A stretch of 64,000 nucleotides of DNA, from positions 930,001-994,000 of the forward strand of contig NW_019028984.1 of NCBI RefSeq assembly GCF_002105155.1, in the 5' to 3' direction. Every line of letters begins with the position of its first letter. Within the stretch, counting starts at the first letter, position 1. The DNA is from Lobosporangium transversale (taxonomy: Eukaryota > Mortierellomycota > Mortierellomycetes > Mortierellales > Mortierellaceae). The position numbers and the translations under genes are program-made. Positions 32,933 through 47,400 of this stretch are shown in pieces. A model generated the notes under the pieces. That model did no database searches and was not told the DNA's origin. It was given only the letters and a program-made list of their open reading frames with translations.

Positions 32933-33960
32933 CTAGACAATACCCCAAAGATCTTCAACGCTACAGCAGAGTTTTCCGCAAGCAACAGATGCAGAAAGAG
33001 GGTATCCTGATACTCCAATCTTCTTGTCGACGTAATGATCAGCAAAGTTGTCCTCTCCATGAGCCATGGCACCAATAGCGACGCAGATCGAATAATCCTC
33101 TGGAATAGTAGGGAGGAAATCCTTCAAAGCGACCACTGGGGCATCGTACGAAAAAGCTGTGATTTTCAATAGATTAGACCATTTCAATCAATAACAATGT
33201 TAGAAACCACTCATACCATGTCTTCTTTTAACATTTATCGAAATTACAAGACAAAATCCTTTTGAAAAAAGCGATTTCAATCTTGCTTACCGAGCTTCAG
33301 GCACTTTGTAGGAAGGTGATCCGTGATAGGGTTCTTGATGACACGAAGTAATTTTTCCGATCCGTTGACAGAGCGAATAGACAATTTGTGCAGCAATTGA
33401 ACTACAGTACAATGTCGCGTGGTAGAGGAAAGAAGATAGGTTTATCAGATGAGGTCCTAATAGAGCAACCATATAATCATGATCATGAAAGAATCAGGGA
33501 AGGCTTTGTTTACTAGAAATAAAAACATACCCATGAGTCCAGAGAAACGCTTGAACGTTCTTGGGATACGGACGTGAGGATTCACCTCGATTAGGACATT
33601 CTTGGCAGTATGGATGTAGACCTGAAGAAGACCGGCCTTATTCAAGGGACTATCCAATAAAGTGAGCAAACACTGTAATAACAAGTCAATCATCAATAAG
33701 ACGCCACAGTGGCTTTTTGCTTTGTCACACCAACCATGCAGACAATGTGCATACACCATGGCCTTATTGACACCTTCGTTTCAAGGCCTTTCCCTCTCTC
33801 TTTTTTTTTTTTTAGGATATCTCTTTTACTTTAGATCCTAGATTAGGCGTATAGTATAATGGAAATTATAACATGATGGTGCAATAAAAGAAAGAAAAGA
33901 AAAGAAAGGAAAAAAGAAAGAGCAAAGATGTAACCAGCAATGGATGACAAAGAATAGTTT

Positions 33961-33996
<36 letters not shown>

Positions 33997-34653
33997 CCCA
34001 CAGCCAGCAAAAGTAATAGTCGTTGTTTGAAAAATGACAAAAAAATAAAAAAAATAAAAAAAGAAGAGCAGCATAAAGGTATTACATTCACTTATTGGTG
34101 TCATTGATGCGATCGATTCAAGTACAGTCGTGAGGAAAAGGATCAAAGTCAGAGTATACAGACAAGTGAAATCGGGGGAGACTTCCAATTGTCTCATGGG
34201 AAATCAAATATCCTCTTCTCCCTCTCTCTTCCTTTGGAAAAGATAATGACAATAATAATAGCAATAATAATAACAGTAATAAAAAGATTTTTTTTTTAAA
34301 AAAAAAGAAGCAGATCGTCCTTTTATCAGGAACAATTGCACTACTGTTCATTGCTTTTCCCCCTTTTCTTTTTTTTTTTTTTTTTTTTTTTTTTTTCGCA
34401 TGTATTTTACCTGATGAGTGATATCAGGACGAGCATCAGTCACCTCCTTGCCCATCTTCTTGAGGATCCCTTGGTGATCATCACAGTTAAGCAGCTGATA
34501 ACGAGCATCCTTGTCCTTGCCAACCTTGTATGTCTCCAGACAGGCTGACTCCAAAACAACAATTAGACGACGAGTGTTCTCTTTTTCCGTCACTGTCTTT
34601 GGCACCTTGGGTGCTTGAGGTACCAGCGAAATATTAGTGTTTGATTGTTCCAT
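32933..34653 (-). CDS. EMG1: 18S rRNA pseudouridine N1-methyltransferase EMG1/NEP1
   Basis: Four exons (34653-34411, 33672-33531, 33401-33291, 33156-32933) give 239 residues, the usual EMG1 length. EMG1 is a dimeric SPOUT methyltransferase that methylates the hypermodified pseudouridine of 18S rRNA and is needed for 40S assembly in the nucleolus. Diagnostic stretches in order: [36 protein letters not shown] (exon 1); [38 protein letters not shown] (exon 2); [19 protein letters not shown] (exon 3); AIGAMAHG and ISGYPLSAS-like [14 protein letters not shown] (exon 4, SAM-binding knot). Intron 1 is long (about 740 bp) and carries a run of 33 T and an opposite A run on the coding strand. It shares a divergent promoter with the RPP14-like gene. 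Confidence 0.95.
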
Positions 34654-34673
34654 TGTTTAAATCTTTATCCGTT

Positions 34674-34704
<31 letters not shown>

Positions 34705-35080
34705 GTATATTGATATGGAACAAAAGATGAATAAAATAAAAAACACAAGTTAGAAGCTGGGCAAGTTGTTGAAGATCCAGAGCAATGAATGGGGATAATC
34801 GAAGTGAAAGAAACAAATAAAAAGAAAGATGTCAGAGATGATGCAGGTCCAGTAAAAAAAAAATAAGAGGTGGAGGCGTAGACTCTCATGGGAGAGAAGG
34901 AAAAAAAAAAAAAATCAAAATGTATACAATGAAGATCACAGTCACAATCTGCGTAAAATGCCTCTTTCTCTCCTTCTTCCTTCTCTCTTTCTCTTTATAC
35001 CCTCCTCCACTCCTTATTGTATATTCATATCACGTAGTCAAGCGATAAAGGACGCGATCCAGGAAAAAAAAATAGAACAA
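34654..35080. promoter_or_regulatory. Divergent promoter EMG1/RPP14
   Basis: 427 bp separate two divergent starts. A GTGTAT hexanucleotide repeat (about 34674-34705) lies in the EMG1 leader and a CT-rich stretch (34955-35000) in the RPP14 leader. Both products serve stable-RNA maturation, so shared control is plausible, but no specific factor site was recognised. Confidence 0.5.
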
Positions 35081-35801
35081 ATGGATCAGGATCAAAGTAT
35101 GGATATAGATTCTACTGGTACATCGATATCAGCACAACAAAAGTCCAAGAAACAACAACCTACAATACTGACTAGACTATGCGACACTCCATCTGAAAAT
35201 TACTATATCTATTTGACAATGTAAGACACACCACGCTACTTGTATTTTTCTAATAATAATCTTGCAATTGAGTGAACAGAAATAAAAAAAAAATCCAACC
35301 AACTTCTCTTCCTATTTTGAACCTTACAGTGAAATGGAATTACAGGCAGATGCAGCGGTAACAAACACCTCAAAGAGGAAACCTTCTTTTATCCAAAAAC
35401 TCTCGATCATGATATTCCGGAAAATGCTCTCCAATGCTACCCAAGATCTCTTTGGTGCTGCTATGGGAGGAGGTATCAACATCGACATTTTAGGTTATTG
35501 GACCGATCAAGCTCAAGATCCTTTCAATCGCATGATCTCCTCAGCCTCTTCCTCATCATCTTCAGATCCGATTTCATCGCCTACTTTACCAACAGTCTCT
35601 GTTCGACCAACGTACTCCAATATGACTGCTGCATCTGCAGTCCTGAGATGTCACTCCCTCGACTTTAATCAGCTATGGAATGCTCTAACACTCTTCAACA
35701 CCTTGGTCGACGATTACGAGTCTCGCTTCGAAGTACATTACACATCTTCAACCTTGCTAGGTTTGCAGGCAAACTCTAGGCAATTGTTGTGGCCCAACTA
35801 A
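35081..35801 (+). CDS. RPP14: RNase P/MRP subunit RPP14-like (Pop5/Rpp14 family)
   Basis: Exons 35081-35220 and 35330-35801 give about 203 residues. After an acidic, low-complexity N-terminus (MDQDQSMDIDST) the core follows the Rpp14 pattern: NYYIYLTIEMELQ, then FIQKLSIMIFRKMLSNATQD, LFGAAMGGGINIDIL, AVLRCHSLDFNQLWNALTLF and, near the end, LLGLQANSRQLLW, comparable to the LLALSGNSREL ending of animal Rpp14. A Ser-rich insertion (SSASSSSSSDP) separates the two core halves. RPP14 is a protein subunit of nuclear RNase P, which trims the 5' ends of tRNA precursors. The ATG at 35081 is preferred over an in-frame ATG at 34958 because the intervening residues are a hydrophobic translation of the CT-rich leader. 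Confidence 0.75.
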
Positions 35802-36079
35802 AACTCGCACAATTTGTACACACATCAACCATGATCGGAAAAAAAAAGCTACAGTCTACTCTCTCCGTTTCCAATCAACGTATTAAAGCATACTTGCATT
35901 TTTGCCAAAAACAAATATCTTTGCAATCAAACATGTAATATGCGGAACAAATTATTCCATGGCTTTAGCTTGAAAAAACTTTTTTTTTTTATTTTTATTT
36001 TTTATTTGCATTTCAGATCTGAACTATATATTTCTCAAGACGCATCAAATCTCTATTTTTTTTTATTTTTTTTTTTTTT

Positions 36080-38191
<2,112 letters not shown>

Positions 38192-39105
38192 CTTGTTAGC
38201 CTTAGCGGCCTGAGGAGCAGTGGAGCCTTCAGCGGCTGTATTATGTTTGATGTGAATTGTATATTCGGGAGAAAGGAAAATAGAAAATTAGACTCAAACG
38301 CGTCGTATGGGCAGAGGCAGTCGACAAGCACATTCCTCAAGATCAAGTCTCGAAACAAACATGCATTGGTCATCATTTGTTGCTTGTTCATTCAGCTAGT
38401 GCTCTTTTTCTCTAGGTTCTGGAAACAGCTTTTTTTTTTTTTTTTTTTTTTTTGTTTGACTCAAGTAGCGGAGACTTTCTGTGATATTCTCCCACAGTTG
38501 CCTTTTCAATTGCTTTGCGTATATCCGAATATGAATGTGTATTATGGATAACATCCTTATTGCTTGCAAAACTTACACATGAGAATGAATGGAGTGTTTG
38601 TTGTGCTCGTGGGTAAAGACAAACTGTGGAAGAAAGAAAGAGGAAGGAAGAATAACCAAAACAAAAAAAAGGGTTTGAACGAATGAGGATCGTTTTTTTT
38701 TGCAAGTTGTGCCTGGTATGTGTGCAGGATAAGAATTTTTTTTTTGTATTTTTTAAGGGGCTATTGGTGATCTTTAAATCTTTAATGCTTTATGATTTAT
38801 TGCATCTGAGAAGGCCCCTTCAACAAACCTGCAAAACAACATTAATGATATACATATACATTTATATTACAAGATGAGTCTGCAGAGACTTTCTGATACA
38901 ACATGTACTCAATCTTGGTCCATTTTGACCGCAGTCTACAAAGCTCATGCTGCGGCTTGATTTTTCCATGACTCATTTTAGGCCCTCTACATTTTGCGAC
39001 TCCTTGACAACGAAAAGAAAAAAGAGTAGAGAGGAAAGTTTATTTGAACATTGTATAATACAAAGAGATAAAAAGAGAGATTAGAAAATAAAAAACAGAC
39101 GAGAT
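38192..39105. other. Upstream region of ProRS, possible undetermined first exon
   Basis: Open codons (AEGSTAPQAAKAN) run from about 38235 to the ProRS ATG, behind an acceptor-like site. A second minus-strand stretch (about 38470-38580, reading SYSDIRKAIEKATVGEYH) looks protein-like and could be another exon. A T run lies at about 38431-38453. The rest is AT-rich with no supported gene. Confidence 0.4.
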
Positions 39106-40796
39106 TTAAGCGCGGCCATATGTTCTGCGGAACTTCTCATCAATGCGCTGCAGGTAATAAGTGCCCTTCGCAAGTGTGGAGATGTCACCAATGGGGTTGT
39201 AATCCTTAAGCAAGGCAGTCTCCTCACGCAGCTTCAACAACTCCGCAAAGATCTGAGGGGTGACCTTAACACGGTTATCCAGACGAGCCTTGATATCAAG
39301 AGTCTCGCGGAACTTCTCAGTCGAACCAACGACCTTTAGCGAGAAGAACGTGGCTGCAGATCCAGATCCGTATGAGAATACACCAATACGCTTGTTCAAG
39401 ATATTCTCATCAGGAGTGGCTGAGAGCAAGCTCGAAAGACATCCCCAAACAGATGCTGTGTACATGTTACCGACGTTGGTGGCAGCGTAGATTGAAGGGA
39501 TAACCTTCTTCTGATACTCTGCTTTGGTGAATTGCATCATAGCCCGCTCAAGGTTCTTGTCGTAGTAAGACTCCTCAGAATGACCAAACTTGGCATACTC
39601 CTTCACGGAAGCATACATCTCATTCTCAGGATCCTGAAGCATGTCGTTATAGGCAAGACGTCCATAGGCCTTTTGGACCAACTTACAGTTGGGAGCATGG
39701 AAGGCAACAAAGTCAAGATCTTCATTCTTGATAAGCTGGTCAGGGTTGGGGCTATGGCGCTTGGAAAACTTCTTGGTAAACAGACTGTAGCAAGCGTCAA
39801 CGGAGCGAATGTAGCATGTGTTGGAAAAGTGGCCATCGACAGTGGGGTATTCGCTAGCGAGTTCAGGCTTGTAAAAGTCCCACAAGTGGTTCATATGGGT
39901 AGCGCGAACACCCTGATCAAAGACAATAGGGGCATTAGGACCGATCAAAACGGCAACAGCTCCAGCACCGCCGGTGGGGCGAGCAGGGCCTTCAGCATAG
40001 GAGGCAATGTCAGCAGCGACAACGAGAGCGAGGCGGCCATCCCAGGAGGAAGATTCGATCCAGTTGACAGCATTGAAGACACCGGCAGTGCCTCCGTAGC
40101 AGGCGTTTTTAGTATCGATACCCTCGACATCGTAGTTTCCAGACTCTTCAAAGAGAGACATGAGGACAGTCTTGACCGACTTGCTCTTGTCGATGATGGA
40201 CTCTGTACCGACCTCGAGATATCCAATATCCTTGTATGAAATGTTATGCTTCTCAACCAAATTTTGTACAACTACGAATAGAGATGAAAAAAATGAAATA
40301 AATAATATTAAACAGAATGTGAATATTTTCATATTTTCGTGTTCGATTTCCTCCGACGGTTACTCATGCAGCCACGTAATGAAAAGTCGAGCCATTGTGC
40401 CATTCTGGTTGCTCTATGCCGATTCAAAGTTGTTTTCATATGATGCAATACGATAACGACTACGGCTTATGACTATCATATTTTCTGATCCTTGTCCAAT
40501 ATGTCAAGGAAGATAATTCGCCCACATGAAGTTGTTCTCAAGAAGATTATAGTTTTTGAGTTCCCACCGGAACAGCATAGCTTTTTTTTTTTTTTTTTTT
40601 TTTTTTAGCTCTGCTCTGTTTGTTTTCTTACCTGTCAATGAGATGGAGTTGACATCCTCGCGGTCATCGCAAACAGCCATCTTGGTTTGACCCAAACCAA
40701 TGGTATACTTCCCAGCCGAGACACCATCGAACTGTTCGAGCTCGGCTTGATCCACATACTAAAAGATGAGAAATGACAAGAAATGTAATGAGTTAC

Positions 40797-40830
<34 letters not shown>

Positions 40831-41229
40831 AAGAAAAAAAAAGTGAAATGAGATCTGATTCGTATGGCTGCTGCTCCTTGAATGCAAAAGTCATCCCCAC
40901 AAAACAAGGGAATTGAAGGACAACTGATTTTTCTTTCTTTACTTCCTCTCTTTTTCATTGTAATTCGTATTTTGTTTCTCTCAATGAAAGCAGTAGTAGC
41001 AGATGTCCATTTGTGAGGCTGTAGCATGTGTTCTCTTTGGCTGTAGTAACCTGCTTACCTTGGATGGGAAGTAGAACTCAAGGGCATGGATGCCAACATT
41101 GGCGGGGAAGGTGGTGTTGGAGATTGATCCGACCATGTTGTTAGAAGCGGCAATTGATGAAGAAGAAGACGGAGTAGAAGAATGAATAGGTTCTGAGAGA
41201 GAAGAGGATAAGGAAGAAAGGTTAGACAT
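39106..41229 (-). CDS. ERG13: Hydroxymethylglutaryl-CoA synthase
   Basis: Three exons (41229-41059, 40758-40632, 40271-39106) give 487 residues. The enzyme condenses acetyl-CoA with acetoacetyl-CoA to HMG-CoA, the second step of the mevalonate/sterol pathway, in the cytosol. Catalytic elements are all present: the Glu of YLEVGTES (about residue 123), the nucleophile Cys of DTKNACYGG (about 157) and the His of [10 protein letters not shown] (about 291). Also typical are [58 protein letters not shown] and [19 protein letters not shown] Ser-rich 40-residue N-terminus precedes the core and does not look like a mitochondrial presequence, consistent with the sterol-pathway isozyme. Intron 2 has an A run on the coding strand and intron 1 a T run. 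Confidence 0.96.
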
Positions 41230-42798
41230 GGCAAAAAAGAGAAGAAAAAAAGAATGGTGCCTGGATATTTATGTGGATCGAGAGAGGAGATCAGACAGAG
41301 TGTTGCTGGAAATAAAAAAAAAATCGAATGATGTTTGAAGATAAAAACGTATTCTTATCTTTTTTTTTTCTTTTTAACTTATTTACATGCTTGCTGGTTT
41401 GTTGACCTGGATACTGTTCTCGTTCTCCCTCTCCCTTACGTGCTCTATCCCTAAACTTACTGATATGCCCTATTGACAGCTTGGGGTCATCTTAATCGGA
41501 TCGGTCCTTCAACAAAGACAAGATCATCCTTACATCCCTCCTCTTCCCAAAAGTGACAGAAAAATGACTTTTATCTACCCATACCCTTTAACAAAAACAG
41601 GAAAGAGGATGAGTAGAATTGCTATGTTATGTATATATATTGTAGCTGGATCAAAGAATGGACGTTTGAATGAATAGGGTTTGAATAGACGGAAAATGGT
41701 TAATTGCTTATTTGCATAAAATATATATATATACTTCTATACATTTATATTTGTATAATCTGACTGAATAATCCGTTCATTTGTATCCTATCCTTGTGAA
41801 ATTTTCATGAGCTGCATGCAAATCCAATGTAACTTCCAAAAAACAACTTCTCGGACAAATTGACAGACAATCAAACAATCCAACCTCCATGAGTATAAAT
41901 GTTGTTGCACATTTACACTCCAAGCACACCATTGGACATGGGGGTTGTATCCCTTCTGAATTGGCTGACAGGGAAGAGAGCCCTATTCTTTCGTTTAAGA
42001 TTGAAGAACAAAAAGTGGCATGATTCTGCTATCCGTTGGTTGCAACATATCTCCACAAATCTGCACTCCCAAATTTAGGGTTTAGCTTATATACTACAAG
42101 TATCAAGGGCTGTCCTTTTATGAATACGCATTCATGAAATAAACCCTGATCGGATGATTTTTTTTTATTTTTACTTTTTCAAGCTTTATTCGCTGGCCAC
42201 CCTCAAATGGTTGAAAGGCTGAGCACAACAAACATGCACGCGATTTTTTTACTTCCTTCTACCGACATGTAAAATAAATGCAGACCTTCTCCTACGGAAA
42301 ACACTAGTAGAGTGCTGTTCATGTCATGTAGAAGAGAACATCCCTCCTTATTCGTTTACAACCCCACTTTTCCCGTCCTTTTCGGCAAAATAGGGTTTTG
42401 ATGTGCGAATATATATATATACATGTACATCCAACGGCAGAAACTTTTTTTTTCTGTCTGTAAAAATAAAGAATAACTACATGTACAGTAGTAAGTTGTT
42501 TTGCAGAAAGGTGCTATGCTTCAAGACCGAGAAGAAAAGCTGCGTTTTGAAGTTAGTAGCTATTAATATAATGTTGAGATGATATTTCACTTCGGACATT
42601 GCTACAACAATTGAAACTTTGTTTACCTTTTATCAGATACTAAAAATTTGGTGGCGGATCTGTCTGAGACTGCGTTTGAACCAACTGATTGTGCACAATG
42701 CACATGCGCTTGAACATGCAAATGAATAAAAAAAGGAAGGGCATCTTTAATGGATTCGAAGTCTCTCATTTAAACCATACCCTATAAAAAACGTAAAT
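41230..42798. promoter_or_regulatory. Divergent region HMG-CoA synthase/DUS4
   Basis: 1.57 kb with no coding signal, AT-rich with TATA-like strings (ATATATATATAC near 41722 and 42413). It must contain both promoters. I see no certain sterol-response element. Confidence 0.45.
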
Positions 42799-44027
42799 AT
42801 GTCTTGTGATAGCAATGCATCTGCGGAGAACAGCCTTCCCAGGACGGATATCATGCAACTGTTCTCAACCAGGACGAGGCCATTGAACGTCTGTGCTCCC
42901 ATGGTTCGTTACAGTAAATTGCCCTTTCGAGAATTAGTGCGAAGGTAAGTAGATTTCCCAGCATTTCTCAAATATAGGAAAAAAATGAAAAAATGAAAAA
43001 AATGAAAAAATTAATAAGCAAGAAATGTTGAAGCTTCTTTCTAGATACAATTGTGATATTGTTTATACGCCCATGATTCTTGCCAATGTTTTCTCTGCTA
43101 GCAACTATGCTCGCGATAGTGAGTTCTCAACAAACTTATTGGACGACCCCGTCGTCATTCAGTTTGCAGCTTCTAATGGTGTGGATCTTGCCAACGCTGC
43201 AGAGTTAGTTTCTCCTTATGTCTCGGGTATTGATATCAATTGCGGTTGTCCCCAGAAATGGGCTATCCAAGAAAAAATTGGTTCCCATCTCATGTCCGAT
43301 CCGGAAACTGTCAGAGATATGATCCGGATGACAAAGGCTCGCGTGAATGTCCCCTGTTCCATTAAAATCAGAATTCATAAAGATCTGCGGTAAAAAACCA
43401 TTTTACAAAAGTGAAAAAGTTATTAATTCTTTTGCACAATGCGTCTGAATGATTTTTTTTTTTTTATCCTTCGTCTCAAGAGAAACAGAGGAGTTTGTTA
43501 AAAGGGCACTTTCAGTGGGCGTAGATTTCATCACAGTTCATGGAAGGACCAGGAGACAAAAATCAACAGAACCCGTCAACTTGGAGGGCATGAAATTAGT
43601 CAAAGAGGTCTCCACTGTACCTGTCATTGCCAATGGAGATGTCTTTTCTGTTGCAGATGCCAATCAGATTGTCGAGGCAACAAACGTCGATGGTAAGAAA
43701 TAGACTTTTTCCTTCATTCTCTCAACTATCTCAGTGATTGAATCAACTAGCGTCAAATAAGCTTAATATTGGACTTTTTTTTTTTTTTATAAAGGTACAA
43801 TGTCAGCACGCGGTATCCTCGAAAACCCTGCGTTATTTGCAGGATATGATGTCACACCATGGGAATGCGTTGAAGATTATGTAGATTTGGCGTTATCCTA
43901 TGGTACCAACGCGTTTATTTTCCATCATCATCTCATGTTCATGCTTGAAAAATCCATGAGCAACGCCGGTAAAAAAAAAAAAAAAAAAAAAAATCGTGCT
44001 TTTTCTTCTCTTTGGAATGCCGCTTGG

Positions 44028-44062
<35 letters not shown>

Positions 44063-44234
44063 CATACATCATACATCTTTGTCTTTGTCTTTGTCTTTAT
44101 TAGAACGGCGAACATTCAATTCCTTAACGACAACGCCAGCTGTTATTGATTATCTGGAGGAGTATTATGGATTGGACATCGTACGTCGACGGGTAGAACG
44201 TGCAGAGCAGAAAATCAAGACATTCCAGCTCTAA
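42799..44234 (+). CDS. DUS4: tRNA-dihydrouridine synthase, DUS4 type
   Basis: Five exons (42799-42944, 43045-43389, 43481-43692, 43795-43968, 44104-44234) give 335 residues. It is an FMN-dependent reductase that makes dihydrouridine in the tRNA D-loop (positions 20a/20b for DUS4). The FMN-binding TIM barrel shows LNVCAPMVRYSKLPFRELVR, YTPMILANVF, the active-site loop GIDINCGCPQKWA with the catalytic Cys, PCSIKIRIHKDLRETEEF, FITVHGRTRRQKS, PVIANGDVFS and TMSARGILENPALFAGY. The C-terminal helical tRNA-binding part (FHHHLMFMLEKSMSNAERR, VIDYLEEYYGLDIV) matches DUS4 better than DUS1-3. Introns 3 and 4 carry long T runs; intron 4 opens GGTAAAAAA and also includes a CTTTGT repeat. It faces the SANT gene tail to tail. 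Confidence 0.9.
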
Positions 44235-44459
44235 CATAAATATAATACTTAAAAAGGGAATCATCTGTTTAAATCAAATCAGCCAACCGATAACGTTAAT
44301 GAAGCCATTCTTTTTATGGGAGACTCCATAAAAAATGTACACGGGAGAAGAGGGAGAGTAAGAAGGAATAATAATAACAATAGTATTAATAATGAACGGC
44401 ACAGCAAGATGCTGTCAATGTCTTTCCCGTCTCCTCCATTACCCTATTATCTAAGAAAG

Positions 44460-47400
44460 CTATTCTCCCATCACGAAGGCACGACAAGCTTGTGCAGAAT
44501 GTTTGCCTCCTAGTGCGCGTTCGGAAATATATTCCCAGTTGTCGCCAACTTGCTGTCGAACATCCCAAATCTTAAAGACGTCCTCTGCTGTAAAAATAGG
44601 CTGCTGTTGCGGTTGTAGGTAAAGATTCGAACTGGGGCCAGGATTGGTATCGATATTAAGAATGGAATTAGGATTAGGCTTACGATTAGAGACATTATTG
44701 GGGTTGAGATTCTGATTAGACTTTGAGTTAGTGGCACCAAGATTGGCACTAGGATTAGGATCGGAGGCCCTAGAGGATGTTGATGTATTAGGAGTCGGTA
44801 CAAGCTTGAATTTTGTTGTTGCTGCTGCTGCCGCGGTAGCTAATATGATCGTATGTGATGATCTATACTGTATTTGATGAGATTCTGACTTTAAACACGC
44901 CGTAGTCTGGGCTGTATGAGTATCAATGGAGTACTCGTGTTGCTGGGACTGTTCCTGCTGCTTCTGAGCCACGTTGCACTCATCTGAGGGCCCTTGATGG
45001 CGATGACCAAAGCTTTTATCCACATCGACATCTGAGAGTGAACTTAGAGTGCGCTGCGCCTCAATCCATGACTTGGATGACGAGTGGTATTTTGCTCCAA
45101 CTCCTTGATTTTGATCAGTCAAACTCGATTTGCAATAGCTGTTGCTCAATACTGGTGACATTGACGGTGTTAATGATACTGATGATGGTGGAGGTGATAA
45201 CGTGGATGACGATGACGGTGTAGAAGCGCGATATATTGAGTCATTGAATATTAGCTGAGTACTCATACTAGTTACTTCTTTCTCCATTGCTTCAGTTGAC
45301 ATTCCATCCACCATAAAGTTATCCGAAGAGTCATGGCTGTTCCTTTTTCGACGTTTTTGAGCAGGCAATTCTTCCTGAAGAATAGCCATCTTTTCGTAAT
45401 TTGGTATTACACTAGACGGCTTATAGGGCTCAACATCCTCAGATCCGTTGCTTGGATCTATGCTCTTTTCATCCTCCTCACTGGATTCCATCTCGTTTTC
45501 ATTTCCCATTACCAAGTTGAAGTTAAGATCTCTCTTGTTGGCCCTCACACCGTCTATGAGCTTTTCAATTCGCTGCTTCCGCTCTTGTTTTTGTTTAATT
45601 TTGGTTTGCACAAGCTTTCGAACCTTTTTTTGGACCTGCGTCAGTTTTCCTACTCTTTTTTTCGTCTGGGCCGAGGAGTGCAAGGACATTGCTTTATCAT
45701 TCTCTTTCGGTTCCCCTGTAATGACAGTGGTCGCAGTCGTAGCAGCAGCAGCAGCAGCAGCAGCAACAATATTTGACGATGATGGTAATGGTTTCTTTTT
45801 CTTTAGCAGATGTCTGAATGATATGTTGATTCGCGATGAGGATCGTTGGTGCTCCACTATAGGGGAGTGGTCTGAGAGAGGTGGACTGATACTGCCGGGT
45901 GATAATGAAAGCGCTGGTATCGAACTTCTTCTGCTGTTACTACTGCTCCTAGAATGGATCTTGATGCTCTTGTTCCTAGTGTTACTATCATTACAACCGT
46001 TGTTATTAATACTGTTATCGCTAACGCTGTTGTTGCGGTTGGTTTTCCTATGGCTGCTATTCCTGCTAGTATTTTTCTCGTTTGCGCTATATCTACTGTC
46101 GCCATCATTAGAATGATGATGATGGGTGCCAGTTATTTCCAAAGGAACTACTGTTTTTGCCATCAATTCTTCCTTCTGTTTCATAGACTCAATAGTTCCT
46201 ATAAGCGTTGCTGCGCTAAGTTGACGGCTCTTATCACCTTGCAGTGCTATCATTTCTGCTGTCGCTGCCGCTGCTCTTGCTGCTAATATAGCCCTCATGT
46301 CTGCATAAGACCCTACATGTCTTTCTATTCGTGCGTCCGGTTTAGCTACTGCTTCTACGTCTGCATCACGGTCCTCTCGCGTTATTGCCTGAGTTTGCTT
46401 TAACAGCCGGGCCACTGATTTCCTTGCTGTCTGTAGTCGGGTCCGTGCTTTGAGCAGTTCATCAATAGAACCTTCACTTTTTCCTTCATTTCCATTTTCA
46501 GTTCCCTGCTCCGTCCCAGAGAGCTGCATTAGTTGTTTTCTTCGATCGCTCATAGCAACGAGTAGCTGTTCTCCTTTCTTCTTTTCAGGAGTAATACGGG
46601 CGGTAGGTAGTTGCTCTTGTCCCTTCTTCGTAGCCACAAGATGTGCAGCAAATAATCTTTGTTTTTCTTTTATTTCGGCTGCATGGCGAGCCGCCTGTAA
46701 CTTTCGTTGCTCTTTTTTATCAGCTGCAAGACGAATTGCATCCAACCATTCCTGCTCTTCCTTCTCTGCCTTGGTACGGGCGGCAATTTCTCTTTCGAAT
46801 AGCTTCCGGGCCGTATTGATCTCTATCTGAATACGCCGCTGTGTTTGCTCCCGTATCTTCTGGATGCGCTTTCTCTCTTCTTCTACTTCGTCTTCAGGCA
46901 ATGGCCGCCCGTCACCGAATGTTGACCAAATATATAAGCAGGTGTTGGCTGTTGAATTGACGCCACGAGCAATGCAATCCCACCATAACAATTTGTCTTC
47001 GATGTTGGTATCAATATTGGTATCAGCATTGGTATCGTCTTCAATACTAAAACTTGGACTAGAGTCAGTGGTTGTTGAGGTGAGTAAGGGTAGTGCTGCT
47101 GCCTTTACTTTTGCTTTTGCTGCTTTTGTGCCTATTCGAATAGCTTCAGAAGCTGCCTCTTCAAGTAATTCAGCGGCATGGTCCCGTACGACCGTATTAA
47201 GGCGTTCTATAGCGTTTGGCGTCCAAAGATTCTTCAGGACAGGGTCTAACACACTGTAGTAGCGATCAAATGCTGTGTCGCCTGCGACGGCTTCAATGTC
47301 AGCCCATGAATGACCATTGTTGATCATCTGAATGATGAGTGCATCATGTTTTGACTCTTTAGTTTCCCTAGAAGGATATTGAAATAACAAAGGTACCCTA

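Noticed and set aside
34958-35080. Upstream in-frame ATG for RPP14
   Set aside because: The extra residues are a hydrophobic translation of the CT-rich leader, and the acidic start at 35081 fits better.
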